DNA from: Mariaggregatimicrobium sp964498785
GTDB lineage: Bacteria > Zhuqueibacterota > Zhuqueibacteria > Thermofontimicrobiales > Thiofontviventaceae
DNA length: 64,000 nt
Assembly: GCA_964498785.1 (NCBI GenBank)
Contig: CAZCJL010000001.1
Span: 1-64,000, forward strand
Reading direction: 5' to 3'
The notes below the pieces were generated by a model. It was not told the origin of the DNA. It searched no databases and was given only the letters and a program-made list of their open reading frames with translations. Numbering within the stretch: the first letter of the stretch is position 1; each line of letters begins with the position of its first letter. Made by a program: the position numbers and the translations under genes. Positions 44,191 to 51,935 of this stretch are shown here, one piece after another.

Positions 44191-46263
44191 ATGAAAGATA
44201 AATTGTTCATATTTAGCAGTGCTCTGCTATTGATTGTTATCCTTGGATTCATTGCACACCTTCAATTTTTCCGATCAAGAAGAAATGTTATTTCGCTTTA
44301 CAGCGAAAAACAAATGGAGCTTGCAAACCGGACGGCCGTGAGCCTCAAAGCCTTTGTAAACGAACGTATAAAAGCTGTTGAAATACTCGCTATCTGCCCG
44401 GAATTTAATAAGTTGGATTCAACCACAATTAACCGAGAATTCGAGCGTACTTATGACATTGTTCAAGGATTTGCGTATCTGATTTTTCTTAATCCTGATG
44501 GTGTGGCACAATTCGGGTATCCGGATACTTTTCTCTGTCCTTCCAAACAGCCTCCTGAAATTCGAAAAATATTTATGAAAACCTTTGTTTCTGCCCGAGA
44601 GTTAAAGCGAACAATAATTTTTTCCAAAAATGTACGCGTTAACGGATCAATATTTATTTGTCTGATTTGCCCGATTTATTCAGCGGCTGGCGAATTTCGC
44701 GGAGCTATACTTGGTGTTCTGGATGTGATAGAATCATTAAAATCCGTTTTAACACCTTCAAGCAGTGAATCAAAGGATTACACCTGGATTTTAAATGACC
44801 AGGGATATCTTGTTTATCACCCCAGGCATCCGGAAATGCTCCTGAAAAATATTTTTACAGATAATGAAAGTTGCAGCAAGTGCCATCAGAATTTTAATTA
44901 TGAACGACAAATGATGGTAGAATTTTCAGGTGTTGAAATTAAAAGAAAACCAGCGATGCATGAACAGGTTGTTGCCCATACCCGAATCGTATTTGAAAAG
45001 ATCGAATGGATTGTCGCTGTGAGTTCGCCTTTTGAGACGGTTGTAAAATCCATGCGGTTGCTTTTTACCAGCTTCTTGCTTTTATTTCTGTCTATGACAG
45101 TTACTGTTCTCGGAGGCGCTGTTTTCATTACACGGATAAATTCAAAACGTATTGCCGCGCAAAAAGAATCAGAATATTTACGAGCGTCTGCAAATTTATT
45201 AGAGGAAAAACGCGCTGCCGAGATTCGATATCAAGTCCTGGTGGAACAGTCTCCTGAGCCAATATTTTTATGTACCCGAAAAAAAATGCTGGTATATAAC
45301 CAAAGTTTTATAAAACTGTTTAATTTAAAAGAAGAAGAGATAGCCGACTTCGCGTCGTTATTCGGTTTGGTTCCGCAAGAGCATCGCGTCTCTTTTGAGC
45401 GAGAAATATATAATTTCATAAAATTGAAAAAAAAAGAGCTTAATTTATCGCTTCCAATGATGACTCGGCTGGGCAAATTATTGGAAGTTGAAATTTCAAT
45501 CCGCCGCTTTTTATTGGGCAGAAAAATAACATACCAGGGAATTATTCACGATACAACCGAGCGCCGGAAATTTGAGCGCGAAAAGAGGCAGCAGGAACAT
45601 TTGGCATTAATCGGAGAAATGTCTGCCAGAATTGCTCACGAAATTAAAAATCCATTAGCAAGTATTCAGACGGGTATTCAATTGCTGGAATCGCAGTTGG
45701 AAGAGAATAGTGCCAATAAAAATTATTATGAAAGATTACGAACCGAAATTCAGCGAGTTGACAAAATATTAAAGGGACTGCTGGCTTATGCCCGGGAAGA
45801 TGAATTAGAATGTGAAGATGTTGAACTGGATCAATTTATTTCACATTTTAAGACCATGATCCAGCCGACTCTAAATAAAAATCAATTAAAATTGATAATC
45901 CAAAAAGACGCCGTTCCTGAAAGAATCTATATTGATCCCAATAAAATGGAGCAAGTTTTATGGAATGTTTTTCTGAATGCTGCCCAGGCAAGTCTTTCCG
46001 GCGGATCGATATATTTTGAGATTAAGCTGCACAATGATGGAATTAATATGATTATCCGTGATGAAGGCAATGGAATTCCACCAAATATTCTACCGAAACT
46101 ATTTATGCCGTTTTTTAGCACACGGGCTCAGGGCAGTGGATTGGGACTTGCAATCAGTAAGAAAATTGTCGAGTTGCATGAAGGGAGTTTGAGAATAGAG
46201 AGCACAGTAAACCAGGGGACAAAAGTGATTATTCACATACCCGAAGGGCGAAAAATTTCATGA
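44191..46263 (+). CDS. Membrane sensor histidine kinase with haem c-binding (CxxCH) periplasmic domain
   Basis: A 690-residue kinase. TM1 spans about residues 5-22; a large extracytoplasmic dCache-like domain spans about 30-290; TM2 about 292-316. Within the sensor, near residue 228, SCSKCHQNF is a CxxCH haem c motif, so the sensor is likely a c-type cytochrome reading redox or gas. A PAS domain (about 345-455) and HisKA with RIAHEIKNPLASIQ (His about 481) follow, then HATPase (WNVFLNAAQASL, DEGNGIPP, GSGLGLAI). It overlaps the next gene by 4 nt (ATGA), so the two form a true two-component pair. Cytochrome maturation genes are not in the window. Confidence 0.9.
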   Translation: MKDKLFIFSSALLLIVILGFIAHLQFFRSRRNVISLYSEKQMELANRTAVSLKAFVNERIKAVEILAICPEFNKLDSTTINREFERTYDIVQGFAYLIFLNPDGVAQFGYPDTFLCPSKQPPEIRKIFMKTFVSARELKRTIIFSKNVRVNGSIFICLICPIYSAAGEFRGAILGVLDVIESLKSVLTPSSSESKDYTWILNDQGYLVYHPRHPEMLLKNIFTDNESCSKCHQNFNYERQMMVEFSGVEIKRKPAMHEQVVAHTRIVFEKIEWIVAVSSPFETVVKSMRLLFTSFLLLFLSMTVTVLGGAVFITRINSKRIAAQKESEYLRASANLLEEKRAAEIRYQVLVEQSPEPIFLCTRKKMLVYNQSFIKLFNLKEEEIADFASLFGLVPQEHRVSFEREIYNFIKLKKKELNLSLPMMTRLGKLLEVEISIRRFLLGRKITYQGIIHDTTERRKFEREKRQQEHLALIGEMSARIAHEIKNPLASIQTGIQLLESQLEENSANKNYYERLRTEIQRVDKILKGLLAYAREDELECEDVELDQFISHFKTMIQPTLNKNQLKLIIQKDAVPERIYIDPNKMEQVLWNVFLNAAQASLSGGSIYFEIKLHNDGINMIIRDEGNGIPPNILPKLFMPFFSTRAQGSGLGLAISKKIVELHEGSLRIESTVNQGTKVIIHIPEGRKIS

Positions 46264-47639
46264 AACCACATATATTAATTGTTGATGATGAGGAGAATTT
46301 AGCTTTTTTCCTGAAATCAGCTTTGGAGAAAAAAAAATATACTATCGATACAGCGAACAGTTTTACCAAAGCCCGCGAAATACTGGAAGTTGGATTCCCG
46401 GATTTGTTGTTGCTGGATTTAAATTTACCGGATGGCAATGGTCTTGATTTGTATCGTCTTATCAAGGAAAATGGCGTGGGAATACCGACAATTGTGATTA
46501 CCGCACATGGTTCCGTAAATTCTGCCATTGAAGCCATGCGACTTGGAGTGGATGATTATATTGTAAAACCATTCGAGCTTGATGAAATTATCGTTACTAT
46601 TGAGAAACAGTTGGAGCGGTTTAAATTAAATAATCAATTTAATTATTATAAAAGAAAGCTGATGGAAAGTCAGGAACAAGATTTTTTTGTCAGCGCTCTG
46701 CCAAAAATACAAGATATTCAGAATCTGGCGCTGAAGATTGCCCAGGTTGAAGAAAGTACTATTTTGATTGAGGGACCCAGCGGAACAGGTAAAGAGATGT
46801 TAGCCCGTTTTATCCATCAAAAGTCACCGCATGCCAACGCGCCGTTTGTTGAGATCAACTGCGCCTCGTTACCGGAAAATTTACTCGAAAGTGAATTGTT
46901 TGGTTACGAACCGGGCGCCTTTACAGACGCTAAAAAACGTAAAATCGGTTTGATTGAATTAGCAAGCGGCGGTACCCTGTTTCTGGATGAAATATCCGAA
47001 ATGCAGCCAACGTTGCAGGCAAAAATTCTCCGTGTTATCGAAACGCGGGCTTTTAAACACCTGGGCGGAATTCGCGATATTAAGATAAAATTGCGCATAA
47101 TTACCGCAACAAACAGGGATATCAAAGCGAAAGTGGCAGAAAAGGAATTCAGAGAAGACCTTTTCTTTCGGCTGAATATGTTTCATATTAAATTGCCACC
47201 GGTAACGGAACGAAAAGATGAAATACTTTTGATCGCTCAATTTTTTCTGGAAAAGATTGTCCGTAAATTGCAAAGACCAGTAACTCGAATTTCTGAAAAA
47301 GCTCAGGAATTTATTTTGAACTATGATTGGCCCGGTAATTTGAGAGAGCTCCACAATACAATTGAGCGAGCAGTTATTTTATGTGAATCTGAGACAATTG
47401 ATATTATTCATCTACCTTGTGAAATGGTGGATAATGCAGAAAAGCAACATGGTTTTAAACCAGGATTTCATGAATTAAAGAATAAATCGCTAAAGCAATA
47501 TCTTGATGAACTTGAAAAGCATTTTCTCTCTCAAGCTCTCCAGCTAAGCAACGGAAACCAGTTGAAAGCTGCTGAAATACTGGGAGAACCGCGTCACATC
47601 ATTCGTTATCTTATCAAAAAACACAAGCTAAATGGATAA
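46260..47639 (+). CDS. Sigma54-dependent response regulator (NtrC family)
   Basis: A 459-residue enhancer-binding protein. The receiver (1-120) has the Asp in LLLLDLNLPDG (about residue 56). The AAA+ domain (about 140-370) has Walker A EGPSGTGKE (about 172) and Walker B GGTLFLDEI (about 238). The sigma54-contact loop reads GAFTDA (about 219) in place of GAFTGA. The C-terminal Fis-type helix-turn-helix is at about 415-459 (GNQLKAAEILGEPRHIIRYL). It works with RNA polymerase containing sigma54, responding to the haem-sensor kinase encoded immediately upstream. A -24/-12 promoter follows at 47843. In NorR, the same change in this loop weakens control by the regulatory domain; here its effect is unknown. 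Confidence 0.93.
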   Translation: MKPHILIVDDEENLAFFLKSALEKKKYTIDTANSFTKAREILEVGFPDLLLLDLNLPDGNGLDLYRLIKENGVGIPTIVITAHGSVNSAIEAMRLGVDDYIVKPFELDEIIVTIEKQLERFKLNNQFNYYKRKLMESQEQDFFVSALPKIQDIQNLALKIAQVEESTILIEGPSGTGKEMLARFIHQKSPHANAPFVEINCASLPENLLESELFGYEPGAFTDAKKRKIGLIELASGGTLFLDEISEMQPTLQAKILRVIETRAFKHLGGIRDIKIKLRIITATNRDIKAKVAEKEFREDLFFRLNMFHIKLPPVTERKDEILLIAQFFLEKIVRKLQRPVTRISEKAQEFILNYDWPGNLRELHNTIERAVILCESETIDIIHLPCEMVDNAEKQHGFKPGFHELKNKSLKQYLDELEKHFLSQALQLSNGNQLKAAEILGEPRHIIRYLIKKHKLNG

Positions 47640-47842
47640 ATTTCTCCAAAGCCCCATTTTTAGAGGTCAATTTTCTCACCGCTGCTATCTGAATTGTTTC
47701 TAATGTCTTGTCTACAAAAAATCCGCTATTCAAAAATTTACCTGTTGATATTGTGGTGATTCTTAGCCAAAAATGATTCGATAAATTTTTATAACAGTAA
47801 TTAAGTTCAATAAAAATAAATTACTTTTATCTGTGATGATTG

Positions 47843-47859
47843 TGGCATGAGAAATGCTT
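47843..47859 (+). promoter_or_regulatory. Sigma54 promoter (-24/-12)
   Basis: TGGCATGAGAAATGCTT matches TGGCAC-N5-TTGCW with GG and GC separated by exactly 10 nt. It lies about 300 bp before the receiver gene at 48163 and 200 bp after the sigma54 activator gene; hence the receiver-cytochrome pair is probably controlled by that activator. The MITE copy lies between promoter and gene. Confidence 0.6.
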
Positions 47860-47970
47860 GTTTTCATTAAGGCTAATAAAATTGCTTAAAATGTAAAAAA
47901 GTAACCATTTATACAAAATGAATGGTCAAAATCCTCCAGAAAAAAAAGTATATGATATTAAAGAAGATAA

Positions 47971-48031
47971 GTAACTATTCAGAAGTCATTCCTGCGGACG
48001 CAGGAATGACAGCTCGATGCTGAATAGTAAC
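47971..48031. mobile_element. MITE-like element, copy 2 (61 bp)
   Basis: Ends GTAACTATTCAG (47971-47982) and CTGAATAGTAAC (48020-48031) are perfect inverted repeats and match copy 1 at 33987. Inside is a second perfect hairpin, GTCATTCCTGCG with CGCAGGAATGAC. A perfect 8-bp direct repeat GAAGATAA flanks it (47963-47970 and 48032-48039). It is inserted between the sigma54 promoter and the receiver gene. Confidence 0.82.
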
Positions 48032-48162
48032 GAAGATAATTTAATTTAAGTATCTATTTCCATATTTTCATTCGTTTGAGTCGGATATTTTTATACAATC
48101 AACCCAACGGTAAATAATCTCAATTCGAATTTACTTATTGAAAAATAATAAATTATAACTTT

Positions 48163-48573
48163 GTGAATGCTATGGCACAAAAAATGCCAATAACTGTAAA
48201 GTCCCGGAAAAATTCTCTGGATGTTTTAGTGATCGATAATGAAGAGTTTTTAGTCGAGTCTTTATGCAAATTGTTAACTCGACTGCCCAACTTGCGATTA
48301 CAATGTGCAACGAGCGTGAAAAAAGCCACTGAGCTGTGTATGCAAGTCTCCTATGATCTTATAATTTCCGATTTAAAACTTCCTGACGCCGCGAATGATT
48401 ACTGGTTAATAGAACTGGCTAAACATAATTCCCCTCAAAAAGTAATTATAATATCAAGTTACGGTATACCTTGTGAATTAGCCAAATCAAATTATTTGGA
48501 GATTGTATCATACTTTGAAAAACCATTTGATGTCCATAAAATAATAGAGGCGATAAAACAATTAAATAATTAA
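48163..48573 (+). CDS. Receiver-domain protein, co-transcribed with the multihaem cytochrome gene
   Basis: A 136-residue protein; GTG at 48163 or ATG at 48172. The receiver begins at DVLVIDNEEF (DN rather than DD at the acid pocket), with the probable phospho-Asp in LIISDLKLP and Lys in YFEKPFDVH. There is no output domain, and the sequence is more divergent than 42173. It ends 10 nt before the cytochrome start, so is likely in the same unit. Its role could be a phosphate sink or shuttle. Confidence 0.75.
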   Translation: MNAMAQKMPITVKSRKNSLDVLVIDNEEFLVESLCKLLTRLPNLRLQCATSVKKATELCMQVSYDLIISDLKLPDAANDYWLIELAKHNSPQKVIIISSYGIPCELAKSNYLEIVSYFEKPFDVHKIIEAIKQLNN

Positions 48574-48583
48574 AGGAGATTTT

Positions 48584-51187
48584 ATGATTAAAAAATTTAC
48601 ACTCACTATGTTAGTAATCGTTTGTGCAGCATCAATGATGCTGGCCCAGGATGTGGCAGTGATGCCTTATGGGGTTTCACCTGCTGCTGTAAAAGCAGAT
48701 ACAGTTGGCAATCCGGATTACGTTGGTTTATTTGACCGTCCATATACGGGACTGCTGAATGTTGGAGTGGAAACCAAAATGTATTTCAATGGCATGTCAG
48801 ATGCTGCTTTTGTTAATCCAGGTTGGACTGTCACGCAAAAACCAGATGGGTCTGTCGCTGAATTTGGTACGCCGGTTAATGTGGATACAAATGTCCAGGT
48901 TGTCGCTTTTATTCCTGATTTGTTAGGAACTTATGTTATTGAATTTGCCGATGGCGGCGCCCCGGCATCGCTGACAATTAATGCTGGTTTGTATCTGGGT
49001 ATTGAAGACGGTCGATGCGCTTTGTGCCACAAGGATCAGAGTGATGAGTGGAAAATGACGGGTCATGCCACAATGCTCCAGCGAGGTCTGGACGGACTTG
49101 CCAGCAGTCATTACAGAGAAAGTTGTATCGAATGCCATACAGTTGGTTACGATACATTTGCTGTAAATGATGGCTTCGACGATTTTGATTTTGTATTCCC
49201 GGACACCCTTTATGAGGGGCAGTATGATAATATGGTGGCGGCGTATCCGGAAGCAATGAAACGCGCCAATATTCAATGCGAAAGCTGCCATGGACCGGGA
49301 AGCGCCCATCCGGGCCCCATGGGGGGTAACCAAATAGTTTCCTCGCTGTCATCAGCAAGTTGCGCTGTGTGCCATGATGATGACCATTATCACGTGTATC
49401 CGTCTCAATGGGATGGTGCCGGTCATGCAAACCTGCCTCCTTATCCAGCAGGAAACCGGACTGATTGTGGTGGGTGCCATAACGGAGCCCAATTTATTCA
49501 ATTTGTGAAGGGTGAAGCAATTACCGTTCAGCCCCATGTTGATATTACATGCGCTGTTTGTCACGATCCCCATAGTGATGAAAATCCTGATCAACTTCGC
49601 ACCATGATGGCAACGCTTGCAAACGGAGAAGCTGTGACGGACGCCGGTAAAGGCGCAATTTGTATGAATTGTCACCAAAGCCGCAGAGATGCAAAAGCAT
49701 ACACAAACGCACCTGGTTCACATTATGGTCCACATTATGCACCACAAGCTGACATTTTTATTGGTACAAACGTCGTAACATTTGGTAAACAATTACCAAC
49801 CTCTGCTCATCTCGCTTCTACCGATGATGCCTGTGTTGATTGTCACATGCACGAAAAGGGTGATCATGGTGAACATGATGCCGATGGCAATTTGACAACC
49901 GCAGGTATGCACTCTTTCAGTATGGTCAGCAAAGATGGGGTGGATAACGTTTTCTCTTGCCAGGGTTGCCATGGTGATGTTGGCGACACTTTCGAAGAAA
50001 AGAAATTTTACATGAACGGCAACGCAGATCATGATGGCGATGGTGTTGAGGAAGGATTGCAAGCCGAAGTCCATGGTTTAATGGATGTATTAGGTTCAAT
50101 GCTCCCCGATCCTGATCCCCATGCAGACGTAGACGAAACCTGGACGATTACCGAACTTAAAGCTGCATATAATCACAGGATGCTTTATTACGATCACAGT
50201 TATGGAATCCACAACCCGGCCTTCACTGTTGCTTTGCTAAAAGTTAGTATCCAGGCGCTTGTGAATAACGCTCTGGAAGGTGAAATTGTCGCGATTCAGG
50301 ATATTCCCAATGACCAGGGTAAACAAGTCTGGATTATCTGGGACAAATTCGTCGATGATGGTGTTGCCACAGATCCGGTTGATAGTTACATCGTAAAACG
50401 CAATGATGCTGAAGATGTTTGGGTTGGCGTTGGTGAGCATACTGCCGATGGCAGTAATCGCTATGCATTAGTCGTTCCCACACTTTTTGATTCAACCATT
50501 ACAGACGGAATGTACGAGACGACTTATAAGGTTGTTGCTGTAACCCGTGGTGGCGCTGTTCATGAATCGATGCCGGCACAAGGTTACTCGGTTGATAACC
50601 TGGTTCCGCAAGCTCCGACGTCAGTTATTGCATTGGCGTCTGCTGGCAATGTGGAATTAAGCTGGGAAGCCCCGCAAGACCCGGATATTAATTATTTCAG
50701 GGTTTTCCGTGCGACCACTGCGGATTTCGTTGCAGATGAAACAACGGAAATTGGTACGACTGTTGATTTAGCTTTTGTTGACGATGCCACTGAAACTGGT
50801 ACATACTACTACAAATTGGCAGCAGTCGATTTTTCAGGAAATGTTGGCGAGCTATCTGCTGTTGTGAATGCAACGATTACGTCAGTTGATGGCGATCAAA
50901 CTGTTCCTTCTGACTATTCGCTCTCGCAAAACTATCCGAATCCATTCAATCCGGTAACACAAATTAATTTCTCCTTAAAATACGCCGGCCATGTCAAGCT
51001 CGAAGTTTACAATACACTGGGACAACGAGTAAAAACATTGGTTGACAAAGGTATGTCTGCCGGAAATCATGTGGTTAATTTCTCGGCAAACGCTCTTTCT
51101 TCTGGTGAATATATTTACCGCATCGAAGCTACAGGCACGAATGGAGAGCGTTTTACCCAGATGCGAAAAATGATCCTCATGAAATAA
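48584..51187 (+). CDS. Secreted nonahaem c-type cytochrome with fibronectin III and C-terminal sorting domain
   Basis: An 867-residue protein with signal peptide 1-21 and nine CxxCH haem sites (at about residues 145, 182, 232, 260, 295, 323, 360, 416, 459: CALCH, CIECH, CESCH, CAVCH, CGGCH, CAVCH, CMNCH, CVDCH, CQGCH). A fibronectin type III-like region (about 670-765) follows. The C-terminal domain of about 85 residues begins SLSQNYPNPFNPVTQINF, the signature of T9SS-type/FlgD-like sorting domains in FCB bacteria. So it is exported across both membranes and probably conducts electrons outside the cell, or acts as a reductase. No active-site haem variant (CxxCK) is seen. The start is behind AAAGGAG. 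Confidence 0.92.
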   Translation: MIKKFTLTMLVIVCAASMMLAQDVAVMPYGVSPAAVKADTVGNPDYVGLFDRPYTGLLNVGVETKMYFNGMSDAAFVNPGWTVTQKPDGSVAEFGTPVNVDTNVQVVAFIPDLLGTYVIEFADGGAPASLTINAGLYLGIEDGRCALCHKDQSDEWKMTGHATMLQRGLDGLASSHYRESCIECHTVGYDTFAVNDGFDDFDFVFPDTLYEGQYDNMVAAYPEAMKRANIQCESCHGPGSAHPGPMGGNQIVSSLSSASCAVCHDDDHYHVYPSQWDGAGHANLPPYPAGNRTDCGGCHNGAQFIQFVKGEAITVQPHVDITCAVCHDPHSDENPDQLRTMMATLANGEAVTDAGKGAICMNCHQSRRDAKAYTNAPGSHYGPHYAPQADIFIGTNVVTFGKQLPTSAHLASTDDACVDCHMHEKGDHGEHDADGNLTTAGMHSFSMVSKDGVDNVFSCQGCHGDVGDTFEEKKFYMNGNADHDGDGVEEGLQAEVHGLMDVLGSMLPDPDPHADVDETWTITELKAAYNHRMLYYDHSYGIHNPAFTVALLKVSIQALVNNALEGEIVAIQDIPNDQGKQVWIIWDKFVDDGVATDPVDSYIVKRNDAEDVWVGVGEHTADGSNRYALVVPTLFDSTITDGMYETTYKVVAVTRGGAVHESMPAQGYSVDNLVPQAPTSVIALASAGNVELSWEAPQDPDINYFRVFRATTADFVADETTEIGTTVDLAFVDDATETGTYYYKLAAVDFSGNVGELSAVVNATITSVDGDQTVPSDYSLSQNYPNPFNPVTQINFSLKYAGHVKLEVYNTLGQRVKTLVDKGMSAGNHVVNFSANALSSGEYIYRIEATGTNGERFTQMRKMILMK

Positions 51188-51548
51188 CACTCCTATTTTT
51201 GCCACATATTAGCCCTTCAGCAAAATTTGTTGAAGGGCTTTCTTTTAACCTGAATTATTCATAAAACGCGCCACAGAGGTCATAGCGAAACAGCAACGTG
51301 TGTGCATATTACTTTTCAAACTGAATTAAGAAAAATTCGAGTTACTATTTTATTTGCGTAATGTTTTGAAAATATGAACTTTGTGTACTCTGAGCCTTGT
51401 GGCTATAAAATTTTCAGGTTAAAAAAAATCACAAATCTTTCCTTGCATTTTAACAAAAAAATTTGTATATTTCATTGTTACAAAATTCACAATGAATATT
51501 AACTCTTATATGAAGGGGAACGCTCCCTGACGTTGAGGAGGTTGAAAA
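51188..51548. other. Intergenic region with terminator and degenerate repeat
   Basis: After the terminator at 51211 there is a decayed extragenic repeat with GCCACAGAGGTCATAG (from about 51270) and GTACTCTGAGCCTTGTGGC (from about 51384), which are rough inverted relatives. No coding frame. The 51549 gene has a strong GAGGAGG ribosome site. Confidence 0.5.
51211..51246 (+). terminator. Rho-independent terminator after the cytochrome gene
   Basis: Arms AGCCCTTCA and TGAAGGGCT with an 11-nt loop, then TTTCTTTT. It follows the stop of the cytochrome gene by 24 nt. Confidence 0.85.
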
Positions 51549-51821
51549 ATGACAAATCAATCCACAAAGCACAGAGTCGGAGTCGTTGCAATCATCGTTT
51601 ATAATGCAGATGAAGTTTACGACCGACTGAATACCATTCTCCATGATTATTCTTCCATAATTATCGGAAGATTGGGCCTTCCTTATCGGGAGCGTCGCCT
51701 CTCCATCATTTCCCTTATTGTTGACGGTTCTACTGATGAAATCGGTGCCTTAACAGGTAAATTGGGTCAATTGCCGCAAGTAACTGTTAAAACCGCGTTC
51801 GCTAAATTAATTGATGAATAA
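51549..51821 (+). CDS. TM1266-type iron-only hydrogenase system regulator
   Basis: A 90-residue ACT-like protein. KHRVGVVAIIVYNADEVYDRLN and IIIGRLGLPYRERRLSIISLIV, then DGSTDEIGALTGKLGQLPQVTVKT, match the TM1266 family found with [FeFe] hydrogenase genes and resembling the NikR regulatory domain. It has no DNA-binding domain, so it is probably a small-molecule sensor or partner protein. It strengthens the link between this region and hydrogenase biology, although it lies after the cytochrome gene and has its own leader. Start behind TTGAGGAGGTTGAAAA. Confidence 0.85.
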   Translation: MTNQSTKHRVGVVAIIVYNADEVYDRLNTILHDYSSIIIGRLGLPYRERRLSIISLIVDGSTDEIGALTGKLGQLPQVTVKTAFAKLIDE

Positions 51822-51935
51822 AAGCGAATTATTTATCAAAGTGAACATATCGAACCTGAATTCAACTGATTTGATTAAAAGTTATCAGATCGAATCGATT
51901 CATTAAGGGACATTCATAATTTTTAAATGATTTAA

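Larger units (their letters stand above)
47640..48162. other. Regulatory intergenic region before the receiver-cytochrome unit
   Basis: It contains a sigma54 promoter (47843) and the 61-bp MITE copy 2 (47971). The rest is AT-rich with no coding frame. Enhancer sites for the activator encoded just upstream would be expected here, but I could not identify repeats marking them. Confidence 0.55.
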
